From GCA-2732805 sp964516605 (lineage in GTDB: Bacteria; Pseudomonadota; Gammaproteobacteria; Coxiellales; Coxiellaceae): a stretch of DNA of 51,837 nucleotides. Positions 44,140-51,837 of this stretch are shown here, piece after piece (the first letter of the stretch is position 1; each line of letters starts with the position of its first letter). Position numbers and translations under genes: made by a program. The stretch spans positions 1-51,837 of the forward strand of contig CAZFAA010000004.1 in assembly GCA_964516605.1 (NCBI GenBank), given 5' to 3'. Under the pieces are notes generated by a model. The model searched no databases. It was not told the origin of the DNA and worked only from the letters and a program-made list of their open reading frames with translations.

Positions 44140-46035
44140 ATGAGTCGTGCTGATCAATTTGCGCAGTCTTATGGATTTGTATTACCCATAGACGCGGGTT
44201 TTAATCGCATCGTAGTAGCTATATGTGGCTTAGGTGCTAATCCCAATTGTGGTGATCCTAACATGTTATTAAAATGGCTGCAGAGTTTCCAGGTTAAATC
44301 GTCACAACAGCCACTTGAATTGCTTTCAATTTTAGACAAATTATCTTTTTTCACTGATCCTTTTTTAGCAGCAATAAATTTAACTGAATTTCATGCATAT
44401 TGGGAAGAATCAAAATCATTTAATTACGCGGCGTGGGTAGATGATCTTTACAATAAAACATTGCAACATGTGCCTCAAGCAGAGGCGTGGTTTGAACAGT
44501 TTAAAAAGAATTTTCAAAATACCTTACATGATTGGTTGTTAGAAAATCAAGAGGCAATTATTGCGCAGCCAGATTTACTGCAAGCTCAGGAACCCTATTC
44601 AGGGCCTGTCACACATCAAACGGTTGGCCTTTTTATCAAGCACTATTTAGATCAATTTTTTGGAACGGCATTTGTCGTTTTTGACTATAAAAAGGAGCCA
44701 CAAAAATTAAAAGAAAGAATGGTTCAGTATGCAGAAAAGATATTAGGTGATCCTGAATCACCTACCCGAGAAAAAATGTTAGGCGAGGGCAGGGCGCGTG
44801 CTGAGAAAGCGAATAAAAGTCCTCCTACTGCTAAAAAGAAAAAATCGCGAACTTCTGATGTTGTAGAAGCTATTGCCTCCGCTTCTGATTCTGATGATTC
44901 TAGTTCTGGGCGCAGCACTGCTGCGAATAGGATTGTTGATCAGACCTTAAGATTTTTGACCTGGGAGTTACTATCTGCCGAAAGGATGCATCAAGCAGCA
45001 GAACAGAATCCATTCGTTTATTTAGGAAGCACACTTACCCTAAATGCGTTGTTTAGTGAAGTTGGCCGAAATAGTTCTACAGTAGGTCCGGATCTTCAAT
45101 TAGCTACTTGCTTTGTCGATACGTTAAAGAAGTTGGTTAAAAGTGTCGAGACCGATGTTCAGGGCCGATCTGACACGGTAAGCAGTCTTGCTCTTGCAGA
45201 AACATCTAGGATGGCAGTGGCAGCTAAGAATTTAAAAAATACCTTATTTCAGTCTCTTCAAAGAAAAGCACAATTCGTAGAAGGTGTGGTCCAGTCTTTC
45301 AATCGAGAAATTCCTTTGGCAGAGCAGTTACCTTTGGTACTGCCAGTAGAGCAGGATGCTATTTCGCCTACTCAAGTAAATTTGGCTGGCATAATACGGG
45401 CTTTCAATGGGATTGTTGATTTATTTACAAAAATCAAAGCGGGTTGTGACGAATTTGATGCCCTACAATCAACACCAACACCACCCAGAAGTCCACCAGT
45501 GACATTACCGAAACCACTTGATCTGAATGCATTCGTTAAGGACGTTCAGGATCTTCCTGCTGACGAAAAAGCGAGCTTGCTTAAAAAAGCTATGGAATTC
45601 CATAGTGCTCAGATGCAATTTTATGCTATTCATGCTCATCAGGTACAGGGAGTGCCGATACCGCAGGCGGTACATCCTTCTCCTAATCCGCAGCAGCAAC
45701 ATTCACCGGGCTCTGATAAACCTAAAGTTGTTGTTGTGATTAGGCCGCTGGGAGCATCGTTAGGCGGTTCAGAAAAACATGGCTTTCAGCCTGTGCCTGT
45801 GGCTCACCTATCTTCTGGACCTCAAAAAGAAACACAACATTCTCCTAGTCTTTTTGCTGTGCCAGCAGCGCTTGGCGGCACAAGAGTGCCCTCAGCAGAA
45901 GCAGGTAATCTTCAGCAGGTTCATAGTGACACAATAACCCGTATATCAGCACAACCATCGTCACCACCTGCGCCGTATTCTCCATTTCAAGAAGATATGA
46001 ACCGCTTTTCTCCTGGTAGTGGCAATAATGGCTAA
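44140..46035 (+). CDS. Effector-like protein of unknown function with Lys cluster and Pro-rich tail
   Basis: This is a 631-residue soluble protein with a clear AGAGG ribosome site. Residues 1-200 are helical and hydrophilic. A basic cluster at 228-237 (PPTAKKKKSR) followed by an acidic Ser/Asp run looks like a nuclear-localisation type signal, but this is only pattern. Residues about 270-440 are helical. From about 450 the protein is rich in Pro, Gln, His and Ser (low complexity). No family was recognised. Its stop overlaps the start of the histidine kinase gene, so the two are co-expressed. A secreted host-directed protein is plausible but unproven. Confidence 0.8.
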   Translation: MSRADQFAQSYGFVLPIDAGFNRIVVAICGLGANPNCGDPNMLLKWLQSFQVKSSQQPLELLSILDKLSFFTDPFLAAINLTEFHAYWEESKSFNYAAWVDDLYNKTLQHVPQAEAWFEQFKKNFQNTLHDWLLENQEAIIAQPDLLQAQEPYSGPVTHQTVGLFIKHYLDQFFGTAFVVFDYKKEPQKLKERMVQYAEKILGDPESPTREKMLGEGRARAEKANKSPPTAKKKKSRTSDVVEAIASASDSDDSSSGRSTAANRIVDQTLRFLTWELLSAERMHQAAEQNPFVYLGSTLTLNALFSEVGRNSSTVGPDLQLATCFVDTLKKLVKSVETDVQGRSDTVSSLALAETSRMAVAAKNLKNTLFQSLQRKAQFVEGVVQSFNREIPLAEQLPLVLPVEQDAISPTQVNLAGIIRAFNGIVDLFTKIKAGCDEFDALQSTPTPPRSPPVTLPKPLDLNAFVKDVQDLPADEKASLLKKAMEFHSAQMQFYAIHAHQVQGVPIPQAVHPSPNPQQQHSPGSDKPKVVVVIRPLGASLGGSEKHGFQPVPVAHLSSGPQKETQHSPSLFAVPAALGGTRVPSAEAGNLQQVHSDTITRISAQPSSPPAPYSPFQEDMNRFSPGSGNNG

Positions 46036-47593
46036 TGCGGACTACGCAAGCTCTATTCCTCTATCAGAAATCATCTCTCGATTTCCAGGGCATCTTTTTT
46101 GGAAGGATAAGTATGGGGTATATCTTGGCTGTAACTTAGAGCAGGCTTTGTCTTTTGGTTTTAAAAGTGTGGATGAAGTCATCGGTAAAAGCGATTTTGA
46201 TATTTTTCCTTTAGGTGAAGCGCGGCGGCTCTGGGCCGTTGATCAGCATGTGATGAAAGCAGTTGTACCTTATAGCATTGAAGAAACGGCCACAATGCAT
46301 GGAGAAGAAAAAACCTTTATCTCTAAAAAAACACCTTTGCGTAATCTAAACGGCGATATTATTGGTGTGATTGGTACGTGTCTTGATATTACAGAACAAA
46401 AAAGAACCGAAATTGCCTTGCGCGATGCCATGCAAAAAGCGCAGCAAGCGAATGTTGCTAAAAATGAATTTATTGCCAATATGAGCCATGATTTGCGCAC
46501 ACCTCTGTCGGGTATCCAAGCGTTAGCAGAGAGTATGCGTATGACAACGCAAGATCCGCAATTGATTGAAAACACAGGGTTGTTGTTAGATGCTAGCCGT
46601 GATTTATTACAGTTGGTTGATAGCATTTTAGATGTCATCCGTGTGGATGCCAATGTGAATACCCGCCTTGATCGTGAATTTAAGCTTAAATCATTGGTGA
46701 TGAACTCAGTCAATATTGTGCAACCTAAAATACAAGAAAAAAATATTCACTTCACATTACAGTATGATGATGCTGTACCTGCTGTGGTTATTGGACAGCC
46801 CTTGATGTTGCAGCGTGTTTTGATGAATCTGCTTAGCAATGCACTTAAATTTACACCGGATGGCGGCGAGGTAGGCTTGTCCATCACAGTGGAGTCAAAT
46901 CCTACATCGAATTGCATGCTGGTTATGGAAGTTAAAGATACGGGTATTGGTATTCCAGAAGACAAACTCGGTGTGATTTTTGATAAATTCAGTCGTGTCT
47001 CAGCTTCTTTTAAGGGGCAGTATGAGGGCACGGGTGTAGGCCTGTACATGGTAAAACAATATATTGAGCAGATGCACGGTACAGTGACTGTTGAAAGCTG
47101 TGAACATCAGGGTACAACGTTTACGTGCCGCATTCCTGTTACAGTATCCAAAAATAATATCGCAGAACAGGCTGTTGTTGATGATTCCATGGAGACTGCA
47201 GTTTATAAGCAATATCCAAATGTCGTGATTTTATTAGTGGAAGACAGTCCGATTGCGCAACAGTCGCAGTCTGCTAAATTTAAATCACTGGGCTGTAGTG
47301 TGCAAATTGCTGCAACGGCTCATGAGGCATGGATCTTATTTCAAAACAATCAATTTGATTTGCTGGTGGTGGATTTGGGTTTGCCCGATTCAGATGGTTG
47401 GTCCTTAGTGCGGCGTTTTCGTGATGAACGTTCGAATCCCAATAGTTTGGTACCGATTATAATTTTAACGGCGCATGCACAGGAAGATGCAATTTTATCG
47501 CAGAATAAAGATAATGCGATTCCTGTTATTTTTAAACGTAAACCGCTTATGCTCGCTGATGCTGCTGAGTTATTGCAAAATTGCATCGTCTAA
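46028..47593 (+). CDS. Hybrid sensor histidine kinase (PAS-HisKA-HATPase-REC)
   Basis: This is a 521-residue cytosolic protein. The ATG at 46028 is preferred; a GTG at 46019 is also open. The PAS domain (about 10-125) has FPGHLFWKDKYGVYLGCN. Next come HisKA with phospho-acceptor His154 in NMSHDLRTPL, and HATPase with NLLSNALKFTPDGG, DTGIGIPEDKLG and GTGVGLYMVK. The C-terminal receiver domain has acidic EDS and phospho-Asp449 in VVDLGLPDSDGW. No transmembrane segment or HPt domain is present, so it needs a separate phosphotransfer partner. The start overlaps the upstream stop by 8 nt. Confidence 0.93.
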   Translation: MANADYASSIPLSEIISRFPGHLFWKDKYGVYLGCNLEQALSFGFKSVDEVIGKSDFDIFPLGEARRLWAVDQHVMKAVVPYSIEETATMHGEEKTFISKKTPLRNLNGDIIGVIGTCLDITEQKRTEIALRDAMQKAQQANVAKNEFIANMSHDLRTPLSGIQALAESMRMTTQDPQLIENTGLLLDASRDLLQLVDSILDVIRVDANVNTRLDREFKLKSLVMNSVNIVQPKIQEKNIHFTLQYDDAVPAVVIGQPLMLQRVLMNLLSNALKFTPDGGEVGLSITVESNPTSNCMLVMEVKDTGIGIPEDKLGVIFDKFSRVSASFKGQYEGTGVGLYMVKQYIEQMHGTVTVESCEHQGTTFTCRIPVTVSKNNIAEQAVVDDSMETAVYKQYPNVVILLVEDSPIAQQSQSAKFKSLGCSVQIAATAHEAWILFQNNQFDLLVVDLGLPDSDGWSLVRRFRDERSNPNSLVPIIILTAHAQEDAILSQNKDNAIPVIFKRKPLMLADAAELLQNCIV

Positions 47594-47965
47594 ATAATTT
47601 GACCTGCCCAGAGCATTTCTAAAAACATTTTCCACGGAAAGCATTCGATACTACGTCATGTAAATATTTCCTGTAAGGTATTATTTACCTGTAATAATGC
47701 CCTTACTATACCCATTACACTTCAAGATGCGAACAGCATCTTGAAGTGGCACAAAAGCGAGATGGGGTTTCCAAGGGGAGCGCGTTAGCTACCCTTGGTG
47801 GCCTGCATGGATTTATTACATGCGAGGCCATAAATAAAAGAATACCGCGAGCCTACCATCCTTTAATTCGCACCTTCAATGGCGAGCAGTATAGTCAATA
47901 TTAGTTGATCACCGGCTAACTCATTGAATGACCGTGGGCAGTGTAAGGATTGGATGCTTTATCAA
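47594..47965. other. 372-nt noncoding region with a three-hairpin element
   Basis: No convincing ORF is present. Hairpin 1 is a perfect 13-bp stem (47718-47730 with 47736-47748, loop GAACA). Hairpin 2 has CCAAGGG 47771-47777 with CCCTTGG 47792-47798. Hairpin 3 has GGCCTGCATG 47800-47809 with CATGCGAGGCC 47819-47829, one bulge. Hairpin 1 could terminate the kinase transcript, although no T run follows. The compact, successive palindromes suggest a dispersed MITE/REP-like repeat or a structured RNA. The remainder (47830-47965) shows nothing clear. Confidence 0.6.
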
Positions 47966-49318
47966 TCACAGATCATCTAATAATTTTGGTAAGACTTCAA
48001 TTAAGTAAAATGGGACAGATAGTAATTGATATGATACCGATACACCATTATTTAAAGTCACTTGCACAGGCGTAAGCTCAAGCCTGCCGCTATAAATACG
48101 GATGGCAAAGTTTAATTTTCTCTCATACATAAAATAATGTAAGGAACGTAAACTGCCCACACTGCCTGCTTTAACCTCAATAGGAATAATTTTATCGTGG
48201 TGTTGAATGACGTAATCAATTTCCGCATTACTTTGCCCCTCACGTTGCCAATAATATAAAACAGGATCTTGGTAGAATTGAAAGTTTTTCCGTAATAATT
48301 GTCCTACTAATTGTTCGGCTATCTCACCATTATTGGCTAATTCAAGTGGTTTAACATGCATGGGTTGTGGATTGGTGAGACTATCAATTAATCCGATATC
48401 ACATAAAATAATCTTAAAGTAACGTGGCTTTGGTTTAGAGCCAAGTGGAATACCATCCGCTACAACGGATTGTACGCGATGTGCAACACGTGCTAATTCT
48501 AATAATGAAAGGGCGTTAGCAATAGTTTGACTTTTGATATCTGGATTGACTTGTGTATAGGAGAATTTTTTTCCGAGTAAACGGGGAATGGCTAGCATGA
48601 TTTCGTGCAGGCGTTCAGGCGCAATACGTGTTGGGTATTTTGCAAAATCAGTTTGGTAGGCTGTCAATAAATCCTGGTGGATTTGATGTACGCGCAAATA
48701 AGAATGCTCCGCAATCCAACTTTGTACCGCTTCAGGCATGCCGCCTATTAGGCAATAATTTTGTATGGCTGCCATCAAGGTTTGATGAAGTGCATCAGGA
48801 ATTGATTCGTTTAATGTGATTTTTTTTAAGTAGGCTACCATCATAGCTTGTTGATCGGCTTCTAAAAATTCTAAAAAGGATAATGGCTCTAAATAAAAAA
48901 ATTGAATACGACCTACAGGCATGCTGAAGGTATGATCACGTAATACAAAATCGAGCAATGAGCCTGCTGCAATAACCGCGAGCTCTGGCAAGGACTCATA
49001 AAACCAACGTAGCTTTGCAAGCATTTCGGGCGCTGCCTGCACTTCATCTAAAAATAATAAGCAATTCTCACAGGGTGTAGGTTCTGGTAAGAATGTTTCA
49101 AGAAAAGACCAAATCATTGCGATATCGTTGCTTATAAATAATGAACGTAGCTCAGGTTTATTTTCAAAATTAATTTCAATGAGTTGTTTTTGGTGTGATT
49201 TGGCTAGCTCGCGCACGAGCCATGTCTTTCCAGATTGACGCACACCGCGTAATACGAGCGGTTTCCTATTAGCTTGTATAAGCCATTGGGATAATTCTAA
49301 TAATGCATTTCTAATCAA
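47966..49318 (-). CDS. AAA ATPase with DUF4143 domain (AAA_14)
   Basis: This is a 450-residue protein. Walker A GVRQSGKT is at about 25-32 and Walker B is LLFLDEVQAAPEML. The DUF4143 C-terminal half holds a PD-(D/E)XK nuclease-like core (NAEIDYVI followed by IIPIEVKAGS). The start is TTG at 49318 with AGGA 9 nt upstream. The family is common in accessory regions of bacteria and archaea, often in genomes that exchange DNA, and its function is not known. The upstream gap carries three 33-bp repeats that may be operators. Confidence 0.9.
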   Translation of the reverse strand: MIRNALLELSQWLIQANRKPLVLRGVRQSGKTWLVRELAKSHQKQLIEINFENKPELRSLFISNDIAMIWSFLETFLPEPTPCENCLLFLDEVQAAPEMLAKLRWFYESLPELAVIAAGSLLDFVLRDHTFSMPVGRIQFFYLEPLSFLEFLEADQQAMMVAYLKKITLNESIPDALHQTLMAAIQNYCLIGGMPEAVQSWIAEHSYLRVHQIHQDLLTAYQTDFAKYPTRIAPERLHEIMLAIPRLLGKKFSYTQVNPDIKSQTIANALSLLELARVAHRVQSVVADGIPLGSKPKPRYFKIILCDIGLIDSLTNPQPMHVKPLELANNGEIAEQLVGQLLRKNFQFYQDPVLYYWQREGQSNAEIDYVIQHHDKIIPIEVKAGSVGSLRSLHYFMYERKLNFAIRIYSGRLELTPVQVTLNNGVSVSYQLLSVPFYLIEVLPKLLDDL

Positions 49319-49340
49319 TTAGTTAATTCCTATCTCGTCA

Positions 49341-49439
49341 TTTTTATGGGCATAAATATAGCTTAAAGGTAACTTTTTATGGGTATAAAAATACCGTAAT
49401 AGTAACTTTTTATGGGCAAAAATAGAAGTTTTAATTAAT
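49341..49439. repeat. Three tandem 33-bp repeats upstream of the AAA/DUF4143 gene
   Basis: Units begin TTTTTATGGG at 49341, 49374 and 49407, exactly 33 bp apart, with A-rich YATAAA-like middles and GTAAC ends in units 1 and 2. Unit 3 runs into the pfkA stop codon (49431-49433). The period is about three helical turns, fitting protein binding on one DNA face. Confidence 0.85.
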
Positions 49440-50405
49440 GTCACACACCACATCATTAATTTTCAGCAATTCAATATCATTAAAATAGCGCGTGGCGTGG
49501 TGCTCTGGTGGGAACTCGGTTAAAGCCAATTGGTCTTTTTGCAGGGCGACCATTTTATTACGTTCTCCTGCCAGCAATGCCTGCACCGCAAAAGCGCCCA
49601 TACACGTACCCATCTTGCGATCGATAGCAGAAGGGGTGCCGCCACGTTGCGTGTGCCCCAGCACGCAGACGGTGTAGTGTATGCCACACAGTGCTTCGAT
49701 CTCGCGCGCTAAGTTAAAACTGCCACCCGGTGCATCGGCTTCTGCTGCCACGATAATAGACGCTAATTTATGGCGTTTTTTACTGTGAATTTTTGCAATC
49801 AGCTGTTCAGGAGTAAAGGCAAGCTCTGGAATCAAAATGATCTCAGCACCACCAGCAATACCCACATCAACAGCGAGAATTCCAGAAGAGCGTCCCATCA
49901 CTTCAATGATAAAATTGCGCTCTAAGCTAGAGGCCGTATCGCGAATTTTATCGATGAGTTCGATTGCAGTATTGCGTGCGGTGTCAAAGCCAATCGTGTA
50001 TTCGGTACCCACAATATCGTTATCGATTGTGCAAGGAACTCCAATGGCCGGCGGACCACCTTCTTCGCCTAAAATCCGCGCTCCTTGAAAACTACCATTA
50101 CCACCTAAAATAATGAGCCCATCAATCGCATAACGCGCTAAATTTTCTTGCGCGATATCGCGGTATTTTCTTTCACGAAATTGTGCGCTGCGAGCTGTTT
50201 TTAAAATAGTGCCACCACGTTGAATGCAATTGCCAACGCTTTGTGTATCCAGCTCAATGATGTTGTTGTGGATAATGCCATCATACCCTTGTATGGCACC
50301 GAAGACAGATTTGCCCTCATAGAGTGCTGTGCGTACCACAGCGCGAATAGCGGCATTCATTCCCGGCGCATCACCACCGGAGCTGATAATTAATATATTA
50401 TTCAT
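49431..50405 (-). CDS. pfkA: 6-phosphofructokinase PfkA with Asp103 replaced by Asn
   Basis: This is a 324-residue protein (E. coli has 320). SSGGDAPGMNAAIRAVVRTA, the catalytic loop CTIDNDIVGTEYTIGFDTA and GHTQRGGTPSAIDR are all conserved. The nucleotide-magnesium motif normally GGDGS reads GGNGS, so residue 103 is Asn. Gly104 remains (ATP type, not PPi type). The enzyme phosphorylates fructose-6-phosphate in glycolysis. It starts 2 nt after the xylA stop and is the last gene of xylB-xylA-pfkA. Altered kinetics are likely if residue 103 acts as in E. coli. Confidence 0.93.
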   Translation of the reverse strand: MNNILIISSGGDAPGMNAAIRAVVRTALYEGKSVFGAIQGYDGIIHNNIIELDTQSVGNCIQRGGTILKTARSAQFRERKYRDIAQENLARYAIDGLIILGGNGSFQGARILGEEGGPPAIGVPCTIDNDIVGTEYTIGFDTARNTAIELIDKIRDTASSLERNFIIEVMGRSSGILAVDVGIAGGAEIILIPELAFTPEQLIAKIHSKKRHKLASIIVAAEADAPGGSFNLAREIEALCGIHYTVCVLGHTQRGGTPSAIDRKMGTCMGAFAVQALLAGERNKMVALQKDQLALTEFPPEHHATRYFNDIELLKINDVVCDIN

Positions 50406-50407
50406 AG

Positions 50408-51721
50408 TTATAAATAATCATTCAGAGCATTTTCTAAAAATTCTTGCTTACCGGATTGCGGCTTAGGATCTAAGTTATCACGCAGCGCTTTTTCAGCAAT
50501 TTGCTCGAACGTAAATTTACCTTCAATGATTTCTTTACCAAAACCGGTATGCCATCCTGCATAACGTTTTTTGATGAAATCGCCTAGCGTATCCTGTGCC
50601 AGCATTTTTTCAGCGGTTAACAGGGCGCGTGCCAGCGTATCCACACCACTAATGTGTGCGTAAAACATATCGTCCATATCAACACTTTGGCGGCGTAATT
50701 TGGTATCGAAGTTAAAACCACCTGAGCTAAAACCACCATGCTTTAAGATGATGTAAATAATCATTGCGTATTCTTTGAGATCAATTGGAAATTGATCCGT
50801 ATCCCAACCTAACTGTGGGTCGCCGCGGTTTGCATCAATACTCCCAAAAATAGAGTGCGCACACGCATACGCCACTTCATGTTCAAAGCTGTGTTTAGCC
50901 AGTGTGGCATGGTTCGCTTCAATGTTAACTTTAAATTCTTTTTCCAAACCATATTGCTCTAAGAATGCGAGTACATGTCCACAATCATAATCGTATTGGT
51001 GTTTGGTCGGTTCACACGGTTTGGGCTCGATTAAGAGTAATCCTTTAAAACCAATTTTGTATTTGTATTCGACGAGTAAGCGTAAAAAACACGCGTATTG
51101 CTCTGTCTCGTGTTTTAAATCCGTATTGAGCAACGTATCGTAACCTTCGCGTCCACCCCATAATACGTAATTTTCGCCACCTAAACGGTGTGTGGTATCC
51201 AGTGCGTGTTTGACTTGAGCACAGGCGTAGGCAAAAACCTCAGGATCGGGATTGGTCGAAGCGCCCGACATATAACGGCGGTGTGAAAATGCATTGGCTG
51301 TTCCCCACAATAATTTAATACCGGTACGTTGCATTTCTTTTTGCATGATGTCGGCAATCAGCGTTAAGTTGTGGTTACTTTCTTGCAGTGTCGCGCCTTC
51401 TGGTGCCACATCACGATCGTGAAACGTGAAAAAAGGTAAGCCAAGTTTCTCAACAAATTCAAATAAAGCATGAATACGCTGTTTAGCGCGTTCCATCGGA
51501 TCAGTGTGTTGTAACCAAGCACGATCAAAAGTAGCTTGACCAAATATATCTTCACCTTGCCAGCAGAACGTATGCCACGCGCACACAGCCATACGTAAAT
51601 GCTCCTCCATAGTCTTGCCCATAACTTTTTGAGTCGCATTGTAATAGCGATAGCTTAAAGGATTTTTAGAGTTCGGTCCTTCATAACGAATTGGATTGAT
51701 CTGATCAAAATAATGTGTCAT
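50408..51721 (-). CDS. xylA: Xylose isomerase
   Basis: This is a 437-residue protein (E. coli has 440). Active-site segments include FFTFHDRDVAPEG (catalytic His), LLIEPKPCEPTKHQYDYD (metal Glu and Lys), NIEANHATLAKHSFEHEV, and GSIDANRGDPQLGWDTDQFP with metal Asp residues. It converts D-xylose to D-xylulose and usually D-glucose to D-fructose. AAGGA precedes the ATG. It is tightly packed, 17 nt after the xylB stop and 2 nt before pfkA, so it belongs to one sugar operon on the minus strand. Confidence 0.97.
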   Translation of the reverse strand: MTHYFDQINPIRYEGPNSKNPLSYRYYNATQKVMGKTMEEHLRMAVCAWHTFCWQGEDIFGQATFDRAWLQHTDPMERAKQRIHALFEFVEKLGLPFFTFHDRDVAPEGATLQESNHNLTLIADIMQKEMQRTGIKLLWGTANAFSHRRYMSGASTNPDPEVFAYACAQVKHALDTTHRLGGENYVLWGGREGYDTLLNTDLKHETEQYACFLRLLVEYKYKIGFKGLLLIEPKPCEPTKHQYDYDCGHVLAFLEQYGLEKEFKVNIEANHATLAKHSFEHEVAYACAHSIFGSIDANRGDPQLGWDTDQFPIDLKEYAMIIYIILKHGGFSSGGFNFDTKLRRQSVDMDDMFYAHISGVDTLARALLTAEKMLAQDTLGDFIKKRYAGWHTGFGKEIIEGKFTFEQIAEKALRDNLDPKPQSGKQEFLENALNDYL

Positions 51722-51738
51722 CTTTTTTTTCCTTATAT

Positions 51739-51837
51739 TTAGAATAATGCTTCTAGCGCTGAGTAAACTTGTTTAAATTTTTCTAATTTTTGTGCGTAGT
51801 GCTGAGCCCAGTCTTGCTTGGGTTCAATAGTGTGTGA
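51739..51837 (-). CDS. xylB: Probable xylulokinase, C-terminal fragment (runs off the window)
   Basis: The reverse strand reads QHYAQKLEKFKQVYSALEALF and stops at 51739-51741. The ending resembles xylulokinase C-termini (a FKxxYPALxxLF-like pattern). Only 32 residues are in the window. Position immediately before xylA supports XylB, which phosphorylates xylulose to xylulose-5-phosphate. The kinase domain itself is not visible, so the call leans on context. Confidence 0.75.
   Translation of the reverse strand, partial: SHTIEPKQDWAQHYAQKLEKFKQVYSALEALF

Noticed and set aside
49341..49439. CRISPR array
   Set aside because: There are only three degenerate 33-bp units directly abutting each other, with no unique spacers and no cas genes.

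Overview
The window looks like a chromosome segment of a gammaproteobacterium, most likely a host-associated member of the Legionellales (Coxiella/Legionella side). This is inferred from gene order (fis-purH-purD, aspS-yebC-ruvCAB-ybgC-tolQR, rpsU-yqeY-dnaG-rpoD with a CAU tRNA beside rpoD) and from long single-copy ORFs without recognisable domains that sit between housekeeping genes, as secreted-effector genes often do in that order. The genus cannot be resolved from the sequence alone. No rRNA, CRISPR array, prophage or intact insertion sequence was seen.

Layout. 1-4.5 kb (minus): 5' part of purD, purH, fis, zapE and a WrbA-type quinone reductase. 4.7-9.7 kb: a YihY membrane protein (+), an iron-sulfur PhrB-type photolyase with an atypical SDR (-), and a polytopic membrane protein of unknown function (+). 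9.8-17.4 kb (minus): tolR, tolQ, ybgC, ruvB, ruvA, ruvC, yebC and aspS, interrupted between ruvC and yebC by a frameshifted, oppositely oriented lineage-specific gene. 17.6-19.8 kb: a second large polytopic membrane protein (+). 19.8-24.4 kb (minus): an FmdB zinc ribbon, then nrdB and nrdA behind a control region with two NrdR boxes exactly 31 bp apart and a perfect DnaA box. 24.8-25.9 kb (+): a PGPGW membrane protein, a FolM-like pteridine reductase and a tRNA(CAU), probably tRNA-Ile2, whose first base is the last base of the reductase stop codon. 26-32.5 kb (minus): rpoD, dnaG, a KefB-type antiporter, yqeY and rpsU, i.e. the macromolecular synthesis operon with an antiporter inserted. 32.8-38.9 kb: a 1634-residue effector-like protein (+) convergent with a 389-residue helical protein (-). 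39.2-47.6 kb (+): a small membrane protein, nhaA, a YafK-type L,D-transpeptidase, pepN, a 631-residue effector-like protein, and a hybrid PAS histidine kinase that overlaps it. 47.6-51.8 kb: a three-hairpin noncoding element, then (minus) an AAA/DUF4143 ATPase under a 33-bp repeat array, pfkA, xylA and the 3' end of xylB.

How the genes work together. Most of the window is growth machinery: purines (purH/purD), deoxynucleotides (nrdAB), replication and transcription initiation (dnaG, rpoD), translation (aspS, rpsU, tRNA), recombination (ruvABC), envelope upkeep (tolQR, yafK) and ion homeostasis (nhaA, KefB type). xylB-xylA-pfkA forms a compact sugar module. The unusual layer is six lineage-specific genes (8311, 13718, 17655, 32805, 37745 and 44140), each placed between conserved blocks. 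Two are polytopic membrane proteins, three are large soluble effector-like proteins, and one is decayed. GC content and codon usage were not computed.
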